Positions 1 to 8,405 of a stretch of DNA of 64,000 nucleotides are shown here, one piece after another; positions within the stretch are counted from its first letter, which is position 1; each line of letters opens with the position of its first letter. A program made the position numbers and the translations under genes. Below the pieces are notes generated by a model. It was given only the letters and a program-made list of their open reading frames with translations, ran no database searches and was not told where the DNA came from. The stretch is taken from NCBI RefSeq assembly GCF_047501465.1, contig NZ_JAZDRL010000002.1:558001-622000 (forward strand). Direction: 5' to 3'. The stretch is from Pseudochelatococcus sp047501465. GTDB lineage: Bacteria > Pseudomonadota > Alphaproteobacteria > Rhizobiales > Beijerinckiaceae.

Positions 1-435
1 TGGTTGTAATGGATTAACATCAGATACAAACGGCGCGCCACCATAAGTGACAAATCCAGATCTGTCGAATCAATAGATATACTAAGTGATCCCCCCGTTC
101 AGCCTGCGCCAAGAATAATGAATTAAGCTTGCTTGATGCTGCCCAAATATCCCCTGCCGCACCAGGAGACTTCAGAGACCGGACGACTTGTTGTGGGAAA
201 GCAAGAAATAATGCATCGTTTTCATCAGACTATGACATCACACAATAGTTGGCGGCACGCCTACAAATGATTATGGTGCAGCCAACGCGCATGGCGAATA
301 GCTTGCAATCATCAAACAATTGCAGCAACGAAGAGCCTGAAAAGCGCCCCAAATCAAAACCCGCCACAACGCGTTCGGGCTTTGATTTGGCATTAAAATG
401 CTGTAGTATATCGCGTTTAGCGAAGGATATTGTTG
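1..435. other. Non-coding leader of the window
   Basis: I see no credible gene here; the open frames on both strands lack ribosome sites and family resemblance. The last 60 bases before the zf-CHCC gene are AT-rich and contain TTGATT near 383 and TAGTAT near 405, a possible sigma-70 type promoter, but the match is weak. The final bases hold GAAGG at 422-426, the ribosome site of the next gene. Confidence 0.4.
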
Positions 436-708
436 ATGGCTGCGAGCTCCATTCCCCACTTCCACAACACGCTGGGCGTGCGCGTTATCCATGTTGGCTC
501 GCGGGAATTCATGTGCATCGGCGCGCTGCCGCCCTTTGATCATCCGCACATCTACATTGATATGGGCAGCGATTCGGAAGCAGTCTGCGGATATTGCTCC
601 ACACATTACCGTTTTGACCCCGCTCTCGCGGAGGGCACCTGCCTTCCTGCTGAATGCTTGTGGAATGATAAGCCCGACGAGGCACCCACAACTTCCTCAG
701 CTGCCTGA
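436..708 (+). CDS. Zinc-finger domain protein (zf-CHCC, NDUFS6-like)
   Basis: A 90-residue protein of the small zf-CHCC family, which is related to the zinc-binding accessory subunit of mitochondrial complex I. The zinc ligands are visible: a cysteine in FMCIGALPPFDHPH, a histidine in the same segment, and the CGYC pair in AVCGYCSTHYRF. The short tail after the finger is low-complexity. ATG at 436 was chosen because GAAGG lies 9 bases upstream; the TTG codons at 430 and 433 have no such site. In alphaproteobacteria this protein is usually encoded near an FAD monooxygenase, as here, where the next gene starts 23 bases downstream. The precise role in bacteria is not known; respiratory complex I assembly is an inference from the eukaryotic relative. 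Confidence 0.85.
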   Translation: MAASSIPHFHNTLGVRVIHVGSREFMCIGALPPFDHPHIYIDMGSDSEAVCGYCSTHYRFDPALAEGTCLPAECLWNDKPDEAPTTSSAA

Positions 709-731
709 CCCCTGAGATTTTGGTGCATTAT

Positions 732-1937
732 ATGTCCAATTCGACCGACCCTATCATAGTAGCAGGAGCGGGAATCGGGGGCTTGACCGTTGCACTCATG
801 CTTGCGCGGCGCGGTATTCCTGTCACCATTATTGAAAAGCGCACAGCCCTTGTGGAAGCAGGCGCTGGCATTCAGATATCGCCCAATGCAAGCCGTATCC
901 TCATTGATCTAGGTTTAGGCGCGGCCCTAGGCCGGCGAGCGGTAGAGCCTAAACAACTTGATATCCGATCGCTCAAGAACGGGCGGCGACTTGGTGTAAT
1001 GCCCCTCGGTGAAAAAATGCGCACCCGCCACGGTGCGCCTTATTGGGTCATTCTACGGGCTGATCTGCATGATGTGTTGCTCGATGCAGTGCGGGCGGAT
1101 TCGCGCATCAAGCTGCTTGTGGGGCGCCAGGTAACCGGCGTAACTGATCACGATGATCACGCCAGCGTGCAGATTGAAAACACGAACGGCGCTTTACAAA
1201 CTGTCAATACGCCTCTTTTTATCGGCGCTGACGGTGTCTGGTCGCAATCACGCCGCCATGTCGGCGATGGAGATGAACCGCGTTTCCGTAATTTCGAGGC
1301 ATGGCGCTGCGTTATCTCGCACGATACGCTGCCCGAGAAATTCCGCACTGATGAGATGGTTGTCTGGCTTGGGCCCAACGCGCACATCGTGCTGTATCCG
1401 GTTTCGGGCGGCACAGCGTGGAACATCATCGTCATCGTGCGTAGCGACGAGAATGTGCAGGATTGGGGCCTGCCAATGGATCGCGAACGCTTTGAGAATT
1501 TTGTCGCCAAACTCTCCTCACCTACGCTCTCGGATCTGCATGAATTGCTTTCTGCGGGCGAGAACTGGCGTCTATGGTCCCTGCACGATGCCCTGCCCGC
1601 CATACGTTGGAGCACCAACCATGCCACGCTGCTGGGCGATGCGGCTCATCCTGTCCTGCCATTTCTGGCACAGGGCGGCGCTCTGGCCATTGAGGACGCC
1701 GCAGTACTGGTCAAGTCATTAGGGGAGCACCCCGGCAATACGTCCGCAGCCCTGAATGCTTATGAGCAAGAGCGCTATCCCCGCGTACGCCGCGTTATGG
1801 AAGAAGCGCGCGCTAACGGGCGCTCCTTCCATTTCTCCGGCCCCATCGCCATGGTGCGTAACATGCTGCTACGTCGTTTCAGCGGCGAATACCTCAATGC
1901 ACGCTACGACTGGCTCTACGGCTGGAGAATGCGCTGA
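732..1937 (+). CDS. FAD-dependent aromatic hydroxylase-like monooxygenase
   Basis: A 401-residue flavoprotein monooxygenase of the salicylate / 3-hydroxybenzoate hydroxylase and UbiH class. The N-terminal dinucleotide-binding motif GAGIGG (about residue 12) lies in a Rossmann fold, the family GADG motif follows in mid-protein (IGADGVWS), and the second FAD motif LLGDAAHPVLPF is near residue 300. Such enzymes use NAD(P)H and O2 to hydroxylate aromatic acids or similar substrates. ATG at 732 is preferred over TTG 720. The gene directly follows the zf-CHCC gene and is probably co-transcribed with it. Substrate cannot be deduced from sequence; salicylate hydroxylase annotations of such proteins are often only class-level. 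Confidence 0.85.
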   Translation: MSNSTDPIIVAGAGIGGLTVALMLARRGIPVTIIEKRTALVEAGAGIQISPNASRILIDLGLGAALGRRAVEPKQLDIRSLKNGRRLGVMPLGEKMRTRHGAPYWVILRADLHDVLLDAVRADSRIKLLVGRQVTGVTDHDDHASVQIENTNGALQTVNTPLFIGADGVWSQSRRHVGDGDEPRFRNFEAWRCVISHDTLPEKFRTDEMVVWLGPNAHIVLYPVSGGTAWNIIVIVRSDENVQDWGLPMDRERFENFVAKLSSPTLSDLHELLSAGENWRLWSLHDALPAIRWSTNHATLLGDAAHPVLPFLAQGGALAIEDAAVLVKSLGEHPGNTSAALNAYEQERYPRVRRVMEEARANGRSFHFSGPIAMVRNMLLRRFSGEYLNARYDWLYGWRMR

Positions 1938-2377
1938 TCTTCGCGCCATGGCAGCTCTCAATCCGACATTTTCTGCACGTCCCACACTACTCATGGATAG
2001 TAGCCACTATGCCACGGCTCCTGAAAAGCCCCCCCGGCATCAAGCCAAAAAGTGGGTACCGCTGTTTGATTTGATATTTCAATACTCCCCTATACATAAC
2101 CACTTAATTTTTCAGACACTTCTAAATACAAACAATATATTAAATAAAAAGAAAACAATTAAGAGGATCGCAATTTTATTATTATAATTATTTGAAAAGA
2201 TAAAGAATTAAACATTACAGAAATCATGAATTAATATCATCACTGCAAATTAATTTTGCTGATCACATAATAAAATTATAAACAATATTAAAAAAATGAG
2301 TTGATTTTTGTGATATTTTTATTTTTTCTTAAGTTGTAGCTTAAATATTTATTTATGCTATAAAATTTAAAATACTC
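1938..2377. other. AT-rich intergenic region
   Basis: The first 100 bases after the monooxygenase are of normal composition; from about 2080 the sequence becomes strongly AT-rich, with A/T runs and several TATAAT-like hexamers (for example near 2360, TATAAAAT). I see no gene. The composition change marks the edge of an AT-rich island carrying the two small genes that follow and probably supplies their promoter. Confidence 0.5.
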
Positions 2378-3005
2378 ATGCCACAATCTAACAAAGAAGA
2401 AAAAAGCATGTCAATGAATGCTGCATTGGGCGCTGGACCCGGTATCGGCGAAAGCCTTGGTTCTGCACCGGGCACCAGCGCTTCCACAAGCATGGGCGGA
2501 GGAAATGGCCCTACCTCCTCTTCTAATATTAGTAACGTAGCTAATAACTATGGACCGGGCATCAATTCCAGCCTCGGCTCTGCCCCCCGGTGCTTATGCT
2601 ACTACTAACATTACCGGGAGATCGAACATCGGTAACGGTCTTGGATTTACTCCAAATGTTATCACTCCCGCCCCTGCTACTGATATGGTGAATCATCATC
2701 AGACAGTAGTCGATCTTCTTACTCCCGTTATCCCAGGTTTTACCCCAAATAATACCATTGCTGCTCACAACCTTGCCGATAGGCAAGTAGAGCAACATGT
2801 TGCTGAATGGACGCACACCCAAAACGAAATTAATAATTTGGGTAATTCAGCTGGTATAACTATAGGTTGCGCGGTTGGTGGGGTTGCAGGAGGTATTGTT
2901 GGACTACCCGCTGGCCCCGCAGGTTCTATTGCCGGTGCTGGCATGGGATGTCTTGCTGGCGCTGTAGTTGGCGCAACTGTACAGGGAATTGCAAAAGATT
3001 TGTGA
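2378..3005 (+). CDS. Frameshifted glycine-zipper, bacteriocin-like protein
   Basis: Two frames must be joined to read this gene. The first runs 2378-2608 and is rich in Gly, Ser and Asn with an internal repeat (SLGSAPG); the second runs on to 3005. Removing one C from the run of six at 2583-2588 restores a continuous 208-residue product in which the repeat SLGSAPGAY matches the earlier SLGSAPGTS. The C-terminal third is a hydrophobic glycine zipper (GGVAGGIVGLPAGPAG, then IAGAGMGCLAGAVVGA) with two cysteines, a pattern seen in class II bacteriocins and other pore-forming small proteins. No double-glycine export leader is obvious. ATG 2408 is an alternative start. The lesion may be sequencing error, a pseudogene, or slippage at the C run. 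The toxin role is inference, supported mainly by the small membrane gene next door. Confidence 0.5.
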
Positions 3006-3105
3006 TCCAATAACTTGAAATACCCTAACTAAAATTCCTGCACCTAACAAAAACTCATACTATTGCATACATAACCATGCAATAAGTAATTAGAAGAGCA
3101 CGCAT

Positions 3106-3351
3106 ATGATAAAGAAAATATCAAAACTGCTTATAGTGGTATTAATTAATATAATTTTAGTTTATTCATTTAATATGCTAACTGCATTTCTACTTGATGC
3201 ATTTCATATTAACATGAGTTTTGAAACAAAATTTTATATTGATAGAATAAGCACCTTAATCATTAGCGTTGCATGTGCCTATTTTGCTATGCCGTATATA
3301 GCTGATGACTGGATTAAGAAAAATAAAAGAGTTGATATAAATCAGGATTAA
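3106..3351 (+). CDS. Small two-helix membrane protein, possible immunity protein
   Basis: An 81-residue protein with two predicted membrane helices: LLIVVLINIILVYSFNMLTAFLL at residues 8-30 and LIISVACAYFAMPYI at about 51-65, ending in a charged tail. It starts at ATG 3106 behind AGAAGAG. It lies 100 bases downstream of the glycine-zipper gene, on the same strand and within the same AT-rich island. Small size and two helices resemble immunity proteins such as the colicin V immunity protein Cvi, which is of similar length, but I see no sequence identity that proves it. Immunity to the upstream product is an inference from context. Confidence 0.5.
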   Translation: MIKKISKLLIVVLINIILVYSFNMLTAFLLDAFHINMSFETKFYIDRISTLIISVACAYFAMPYIADDWIKKNKRVDINQD

Positions 3352-3447
3352 GATCATCAACACGATCGGAGCTTCATTGGCAATAAGGTAGCAACAGAAG
3401 CACTGAAAAATATGTAAGGAATTTGCTTAAATCACCATGTAGGTGTT

Positions 3448-3532
3448 CGTTAAAATGCGTTGATCTTATTGCATCAAATCAGAAAACAAATATCGTCTTG
3501 CGTCAGGGCATTACACCCTGACGCTAAGCTCA
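3448..3532. repeat. Degenerate palindromic repeat with strong hairpin
   Basis: A perfect 9-bp hairpin, GCGTCAGGG at 3500-3508 and CCCTGACGC at 3516-3524, lies between the small membrane gene and the convergent metallopeptidase gene and could end transcription, though no T run follows. The wider segment looks like a decayed copy of the palindromic element at 34460-34568: ATGCGTTGATCTT on the left and CACCCTGACGC plus CTCA on the right are shared. Confidence 0.4.
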
Positions 3533-3564
3533 TAAAGTCTTGAGTTATCTTTTATCATTCAAAT

Positions 3565-4449
3565 TCACAGCTGCTGCTGCGCGAAGGCATCGCAGCTTGC
3601 GACTTTTCCTGTCTGAAAGCCACGCGTAAACCATCGCACACGCTGGGCAGATGTTCCGTGCGTAAACGAATCTGGCACTACCCGTCCCTGAGAAGCCTGT
3701 TGCAGGCGATCATCACCAATAGCCGACGCCGCATTCAGCGCCGCTTCGATGTCGCCGGGTTCCAGCGAATTCCAGCCGGTGTTACTGTGGTACGCCCACA
3801 CACCCGCCAGACAGTCAGCCATCAGCTCTACCCGCACGGATAAGCGGTTAGCCTCCGCTTGCGATGATGCTTGCTGTTGCGCTTGCTGAACCCTTGGCAG
3901 AATGCCAAGCAGATTTTCCACATGATGGCCAACTTCATGCGCAATTACATAAGCATAGGCGAAGTCGCCCTCTGCACGAAAACGGGTGCGCATTTCTTCG
4001 AAAAAGGCAACGTCGAGATAAACCTTCTGGTCCAGCGGGCAATAAAATGGCCCCATCGCCGATTGCGCAATTCCGCAACCCGACCGCGTGCCACCTGTAA
4101 ACATCACTAGTCCCGGATCGCGATAAGCCTTACCGGTTTGCTCCGGCAATACTTTTGCCCACACATCTTCCGTGTTGCCCAGCACCGCTGCTACAAACTG
4201 CCCATCCTGATCCTTGGGCGTGCCAGTCGTGCTTTTTTGCTCCGTAACGTATCCGGAAGAGCCACCAGTTAACATCTCGGCCCCACCAATCAACAAGCGC
4301 GGATCAATGCCCAGCGCCCAGCCGACAAGACCCAGAATCACAATCGCACCAAGACCAAGCCCGCCGCGCCCGCCGCCTGAAGGCATACCAAAGCCGCCAC
4401 CTCGCCGATCATCAACATTGTCAGATCTGCGAAAATCACCCCACCGCAT
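3565..4449 (-). CDS. Neutral zinc metallopeptidase, YpfJ family
   Basis: A 294-residue membrane-anchored member of the YpfJ / KPN_02809 putative zinc metallopeptidase family. A glycine-rich N-terminus is followed by one membrane helix (LGLGAIVILGLVGWALGI, about residues 31-48) and a periplasmic domain containing the zinc site HEVGHH near residue 157, with a downstream ELMADCLAGVWA helix that is typical of the family. ATG at 4449 is chosen over the upstream in-frame ATG at 4476 because GGAGG sits just before it and the family starts with MRW. The natural substrate is unknown for this family. The gene is convergent with the small island genes and separated from them by a hairpin. Confidence 0.9.
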   Translation of the reverse strand: MRWGDFRRSDNVDDRRGGGFGMPSGGGRGGLGLGAIVILGLVGWALGIDPRLLIGGAEMLTGGSSGYVTEQKSTTGTPKDQDGQFVAAVLGNTEDVWAKVLPEQTGKAYRDPGLVMFTGGTRSGCGIAQSAMGPFYCPLDQKVYLDVAFFEEMRTRFRAEGDFAYAYVIAHEVGHHVENLLGILPRVQQAQQQASSQAEANRLSVRVELMADCLAGVWAYHSNTGWNSLEPGDIEAALNAASAIGDDRLQQASQGRVVPDSFTHGTSAQRVRWFTRGFQTGKVASCDAFAQQQL

Positions 4450-4610
4450 GTCGCCCTCCTGCAAGACGCAGCCCACTTTCTATACATAGCGCTCTCAGCG
4501 CCAAGGCGAAAGATGATTATCTTGATGTGTATGACACTGCCAATCTTGCTTAATATGTGCATAGCAGACTTGACGCCCCCCTCAGGTTCGTGGCAGAAGT
4601 CAGCGCAATT

Positions 4611-4917
4611 GCCGGATTAGCTCAGCTGGTAGAGCAACCGCCTTGAAGATTACGAGTGCCTCGGAAGAAATTCCGGGAGTAGAACTGCCCAAATTCGGGG
4701 AACGCTAACGCCGCATCTGTTAAGGGATGCAGCCATGCCAATCCCGAGCCAAGCCCCACCCTCGGTGGGGAAGGTGTAGAGACTAGACGGGCAGCACCTA
4801 AGGTTCCTTGCGAACTATGGTGAAGGGATAGTCCAGCCCACGAACGGAAACGGCAGCGAAAGCTGAAGTGGGATGGTAAGCGGTAGGTCGTTGGTTCGAT
4901 TCCGACATCCGGCACCA
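4611..4917 (+). tRNA. tRNA-Thr(UGU) interrupted by a group I intron
   Basis: Exon 1 is 4611-4644 and exon 2 is 4876-4917. Joined, they form a complete cloverleaf: acceptor GCCGGAT with ATCCGGC, D stem GCTC/GAGC, anticodon stem ACCGC/GCGGT with loop CTTGTAA (anticodon UGU), T stem GTTGG/CCGAC with loop TTCGATT, discriminator A and encoded CCA. The 231-nt insert falls after U34 of the anticodon, the same position at which the cyanobacterial tRNA-Leu(UAA) group I intron sits. Because the gene is split, ordinary tRNA searches may miss it. The tRNA should read ACA codons. Confidence 0.93.
4645..4875 (+). ncRNA. Group I intron (IC3-like) in tRNA-Thr
   Basis: The intron follows a U in the 5' exon and ends with G, as group I introns do. 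Conserved core elements are visible in order: CCGAGCCAAGC near 4744-4754, AAGGTGTAGAGACTAGACGG near 4770-4789 (P7/J region) and GGATAGTCCAG near 4826-4836. These strings closely match what I recall of the Azoarcus tRNA-Ile ribozyme, a subgroup IC3 intron. At 231 nt it is minimal and has no room for a homing endonuclease. It should be self-splicing. Known bacterial tRNA hosts include Leu(UAA), Arg(CCU), Ile(CAU) and fMet; I do not recall Thr(UGU). Confidence 0.9.
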
Positions 4918-4972
4918 TTATTTGCGCCAACCAGCAGCGCAATTTTCATAAGCTCATTTACGCAATTTTAAA

Positions 4973-4989
4973 GACGGCTTTTAGCCGTC
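4973..4989 (+). terminator. Hairpin after tRNA-Thr
   Basis: GACGGCT and AGCCGTC form a perfect 7-bp stem around a TTT loop about 55 bases after the tRNA CCA end. The following bases are only moderately T-rich (GTTCATTC), so it is a probable but weak intrinsic terminator or processing stop. Confidence 0.5.
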
Positions 4990-5180
4990 GTTCATTCTGC
5001 TTGCCATATACTAACGCCACGGCAGTAGCTTGGCATAGCATCCTGAAGCATCCCCATTTCTGCCATTCTGCTGTGTTGTATGCTTGGCATTCCAACTAAT
5101 CTACCGATACAAGCGACGCACGTTGAAGGCTCTTAGCTCAAAGGACGCGCGGGAGTGGATTACGAAAGCGACCTTTTGAA

Positions 5181-6269
5181 ATGACGACCAATGGATTCTC
5201 CCCCCTTCCGGCGGATATGAAAAGCGCTGAACAATCCTTGTCAGCGCCGGTCTCACGCTATGCCGTAGCGCCTATGCTTGACTGGACTGATCGTCATTGC
5301 CGCTTTTTCCACCGTATCATGTCCCGTCGCGTGCGGCTTTATACGGAAATGGTCACGACCGGCGCGATCCTGTTTGGAGAGAAGGCACGGTTTCTTGATT
5401 TTTCTGCAGCAGAACATCCAATCGCTATGCAGCTTGGCGGCTCGGACCCTACTGATCTCGCCAAGACCGCGCGCATATGCGCTGACTGGGGCTATGACGA
5501 GATTAATCTGAACGTGGGATGCCCATCGGACCGCGTACAAAATGGCCGGTTCGGTGCCTGTCTGATGCGCGAACCAGCGCTTGTCGGCGAATGCGTAGCA
5601 GCGATGAAGGCTGTTGTCGATGTACCAGTCACAGTCAAATGCCGCATCGGCGTTGATGATCAGGATACGGAGGAAGCACTTGATGCGCTGACCCGGACAG
5701 TCATTGCAGCTGGTGTTGATGCGCTTGTCGTGCACGCCCGTAAGGCATGGCTATCTGGCCTAAGCCCTAAGGAAAACCGCGATATCCCTCCGCTCGATTA
5801 CGCCCGCGTGCATCGTTTGAAACAAACTTACCCGGCCCTGCCAATAACCATCAACGGCGGCCTTGCGACGCTTGAGGCAGCAGAAGCAGCCATCGCAAGC
5901 AGTATCGACGGCCCCGCACTTGACGGCGCCATGATTGGTCGCGCAGCTTATCAGAACCCTGAAATTCTGCTGGGCATTGATGCACTCACAACCGGTGAAA
6001 CCGCCCCTGTTGCTGATGGCTTTGAGGCTGTTGAAGCTTTCTTGCCCTACATCGAAATGCAGCTGCAGCAAGGCGTGCGCCTACACCAAATGACACGTCA
6101 TTTGCTTGGCCTGTTTCCTGGCAAGCGCGGCTCACGGCTTTTCCGCCGCCATCTGTCCACCGAAGCTATCAAGCATGGAGCGGGCATTGACGTGCTTCGT
6201 ACAGCGATTTCTTTCGTGAGCGATGAAGAGTTGCCAGTTGAACCACAAGTTCTGGATAAAATCTCATAA
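5181..6269 (+). CDS. dusA: tRNA-dihydrouridine synthase A
   Basis: A 362-residue flavoenzyme that reduces uridines in the tRNA D loop to dihydrouridine using FMN and NADPH. The TIM-barrel opens with the FMN-binding segment APMLDWTDRHCRFFHRI (about residues 30-46); the catalytic cysteine lies in LNVGCPSDRVQNGRFGACLM near residue 110, and conserved HARKAWLSGLSPKENR and INGGL strands follow. The long DusA motif SPKENR and the length favour DusA over DusB or DusC. It starts at ATG 5181, the first methionine. It stands alone between the tRNA-Thr gene and the ThiE-like gene. Confidence 0.93.
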   Translation: MTTNGFSPLPADMKSAEQSLSAPVSRYAVAPMLDWTDRHCRFFHRIMSRRVRLYTEMVTTGAILFGEKARFLDFSAAEHPIAMQLGGSDPTDLAKTARICADWGYDEINLNVGCPSDRVQNGRFGACLMREPALVGECVAAMKAVVDVPVTVKCRIGVDDQDTEEALDALTRTVIAAGVDALVVHARKAWLSGLSPKENRDIPPLDYARVHRLKQTYPALPITINGGLATLEAAEAAIASSIDGPALDGAMIGRAAYQNPEILLGIDALTTGETAPVADGFEAVEAFLPYIEMQLQQGVRLHQMTRHLLGLFPGKRGSRLFRRHLSTEAIKHGAGIDVLRTAISFVSDEELPVEPQVLDKIS

Positions 6270-6441
6270 CAAACCAATTTCTTATTGTGGCTATCGCTTT
6301 TAAAAATCAGCAAGCAAACAATCTCAAGGATACGCTGAGATTCCCATCCGAGATGCGCGAATATAAATGCATCCGAGGGTATTATGCGGTAAGAAGCAGT
6401 GATTGGCCACGGTGGCATTCAGAACGGTTGATAGTAGAGTT

Positions 6442-7083
6442 ATGACGGACAAAGCGCAGATTTTTCTCATTTCACGCCCCATTGATGATGCTGAGGGCGC
6501 TATCGATACGCTTATGCAGGCTTGTGGCGAGGGCAATGTCGCAGCAGTATTGCTGTCATTTACCTCGGAAGACGAACGCACACAGATCAAGGCCCTCAAA
6601 ACAATTGCTCCAGCCCTTCAAAAGACCGGTGCTGCTGTCATCGTGGCCGGTTCACCCTCAGTCGCATCGCGCGGTGGGGCGGATGGCGTGCATGTTTTAT
6701 CACCAGGCGAGCCTGTGCAAGACGCGATTGATGCCCTGAAACCAGAGCGCATCGTAGGCGTTGGCGGCCTGCGTACACGCCACGAGGCGATGACGATCGG
6801 CGAAATGGATGTCGATTATCTCCTGTTCGGCGAACCACGCGCTGATGGCAGTTTGCCTGAGCTGGAAAGCACACTGGAGCGTGTTTCATGGTGGGCAGAA
6901 ATTTTTGCTGTTCCCTGCATCGGCTTTGCTCATTCGCTAGCGGATATAAGTGAAATCGCCGCGACGGGAGCAGAGTTCGTGGGATTGGGCGAAGCCGTAT
7001 GGGCGCATCCTGCAGGAGCGGCCGCTGCTATTGCCGAAGCACAGGCGATCATTGCCGCCACACCGGTAGGGGACGAGCGTTGA
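6442..7083 (+). CDS. ThiE-like thiamine phosphate synthase family protein
   Basis: A 213-residue TIM-barrel protein of the thiamine monophosphate synthase/TenI superfamily. Recognisable are GADGVHV in the middle and the phosphate-binding-like VGVGGLRTRHEAM. True ThiE proteins normally have DGVHLGQ-D and a GCSTH-type loop; here DGVHV is followed by LSPG and the serine-threonine loop is altered, so enzymatic identity is uncertain. ATG 6442 is preferred over the TTG at 6403. The Sel1-repeat gene follows with overlapping stop and start codons, so the two are translationally coupled. No other thiamine gene is in the window. It may be a divergent paralogue with a different role. Confidence 0.75.
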   Translation: MTDKAQIFLISRPIDDAEGAIDTLMQACGEGNVAAVLLSFTSEDERTQIKALKTIAPALQKTGAAVIVAGSPSVASRGGADGVHVLSPGEPVQDAIDALKPERIVGVGGLRTRHEAMTIGEMDVDYLLFGEPRADGSLPELESTLERVSWWAEIFAVPCIGFAHSLADISEIAATGAEFVGLGEAVWAHPAGAAAAIAEAQAIIAATPVGDER

Positions 7084-8279
7084 CTGCAACACCGCACATC
7101 GCAAATATGAGCGCAGTCCGCCTCTTTAAAAGCTCGCTCAACTGGCGTGCTTTGTTTGGTGCGGCCATTGTGTTTTGTATTGCGGGTGCGGGTGCGTATG
7201 CCCAGACCAAGGGACGTGACGGCAAGCCATCGGCGCCCGTCAACATCCCTTTCACGGGCACTTTTGGGCTGCCTAACAGCAACGCAGCCGCCAGTGATCC
7301 TGTCACTTTGCCTTCGGGGGAGGCTTTCCCGCGACCTGCAAAGGGTTTTCTGCCTTCTCCTGCGACCCAGCCACATGGCGAGGAAAATTTCCCTACATTG
7401 CCTGATTTCAAGGCTGATTACACTTTCAGTGAGTACCAGCGTGGCTTTTACAAAGCTGCCTTTCAGGGTGCAACCATTCGTGCCGCCCGCAATCCGCATG
7501 ACGGCGCAGCCAGAACCCTGCTCGCTGAGCTTTATGCCCAGGGACTTGGGGTGACGCGTGATATGGCCAAGGCTGAAGAATTGTATCAGCAAGCCGCCAA
7601 TCAAAACGATGCAAACGCCATGTTCGCGCTTGCCATGATCAAACTGAGCCAAAGCAGCACTGGTGCTGAATCTGAAAAAGCGTCAAAGCATGCAGAAGCC
7701 ATTTCATGGCTGGAAAAAGCAGCAGCAGCCAATCATCCGCTGGCGAATTACAATCTCGCCGTTGCTCTGCTTGGTAGTCGTCGCAACGTTGATCTGGTCC
7801 GTGCGGTCGATTTGCTGCGGAAGGCTGCTGAGCAGGAAGTGCCGGATGCTCAATATGCGCTCGCCGTTCTACTCCGTGAGGGGCAGGGCGTATTGCAAAA
7901 CAGCATTGAAGCCGGCCAATGGATGAGTCGCGCTGCCACAAACGGCAGTCTGACGGCCCAGGTAGAGCTTGCAATCATGCTGTTCAATGGCAATGGCATG
8001 GCAGCCAATGAGGTGCGTGCAGCACGGCTATTTGCCTTGGCCGCTGGGCGCGGCAACGCAATTGCGCAGAATCGGCTGGCGCGTATTCTTGCTGCAGGGC
8101 GAGGCATGCCGAAAGATCTGGTGGAGGCTGCCGCCTGGCATATGATGGCATCAAAGCAAGGCAGGTCTGATCCATGGCTCGACACAGAGCTCAAAATTTT
8201 GACGCCGGAAGAGCGCAAACGTGCCGAAGACATAGCCCGCACTCGCACAGAAGACCTCAACTTCGGGCTGGAGCCATGA
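7080..8279 (+). CDS. Secreted Sel1-like tetratricopeptide repeat protein
   Basis: A protein of about 399 residues with a signal peptide (WRALFGAAIVFCIAGAGAYA) followed by a proline-rich linker and a string of Sel1-type repeats of about 36 residues from roughly residue 130 to 370, with alternating AxxLLAELYAQGLGV and AxxNLAVALL-type helices. Such proteins act as protein-protein scaffolds in the periplasm or envelope. The start is taken as TTG 7080, which overlaps the preceding stop codon and has GGGGA upstream; ATG 7107 is the alternative and would still keep the signal peptide. The partner is unknown. The gene is upstream of an inositol monophosphatase gene on the same strand. Confidence 0.8.
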   Translation: MTATPHIANMSAVRLFKSSLNWRALFGAAIVFCIAGAGAYAQTKGRDGKPSAPVNIPFTGTFGLPNSNAAASDPVTLPSGEAFPRPAKGFLPSPATQPHGEENFPTLPDFKADYTFSEYQRGFYKAAFQGATIRAARNPHDGAARTLLAELYAQGLGVTRDMAKAEELYQQAANQNDANAMFALAMIKLSQSSTGAESEKASKHAEAISWLEKAAAANHPLANYNLAVALLGSRRNVDLVRAVDLLRKAAEQEVPDAQYALAVLLREGQGVLQNSIEAGQWMSRAATNGSLTAQVELAIMLFNGNGMAANEVRAARLFALAAGRGNAIAQNRLARILAAGRGMPKDLVEAAAWHMMASKQGRSDPWLDTELKILTPEERKRAEDIARTRTEDLNFGLEP

Positions 8280-8405
8280 AACTTGACCTGATTTGTGCCT
8301 GAAACCTTGACGTATGCATCATCTGCGGGCAGATACGTCGCTTGTTTCTCATCTGCCCTTTCCTTTTCCTCCGGCTGATTCCGGCTTGTTACAGGCGCGT
8401 TTCCC

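Noticed and set aside
4622..4942. Minus-strand open frame of 106 codons over tRNA-Thr
   Set aside because: It is read through the tRNA and intron. The peptide contains the VGIEPTTYRLPS string that typically comes from antisense tRNA translation.
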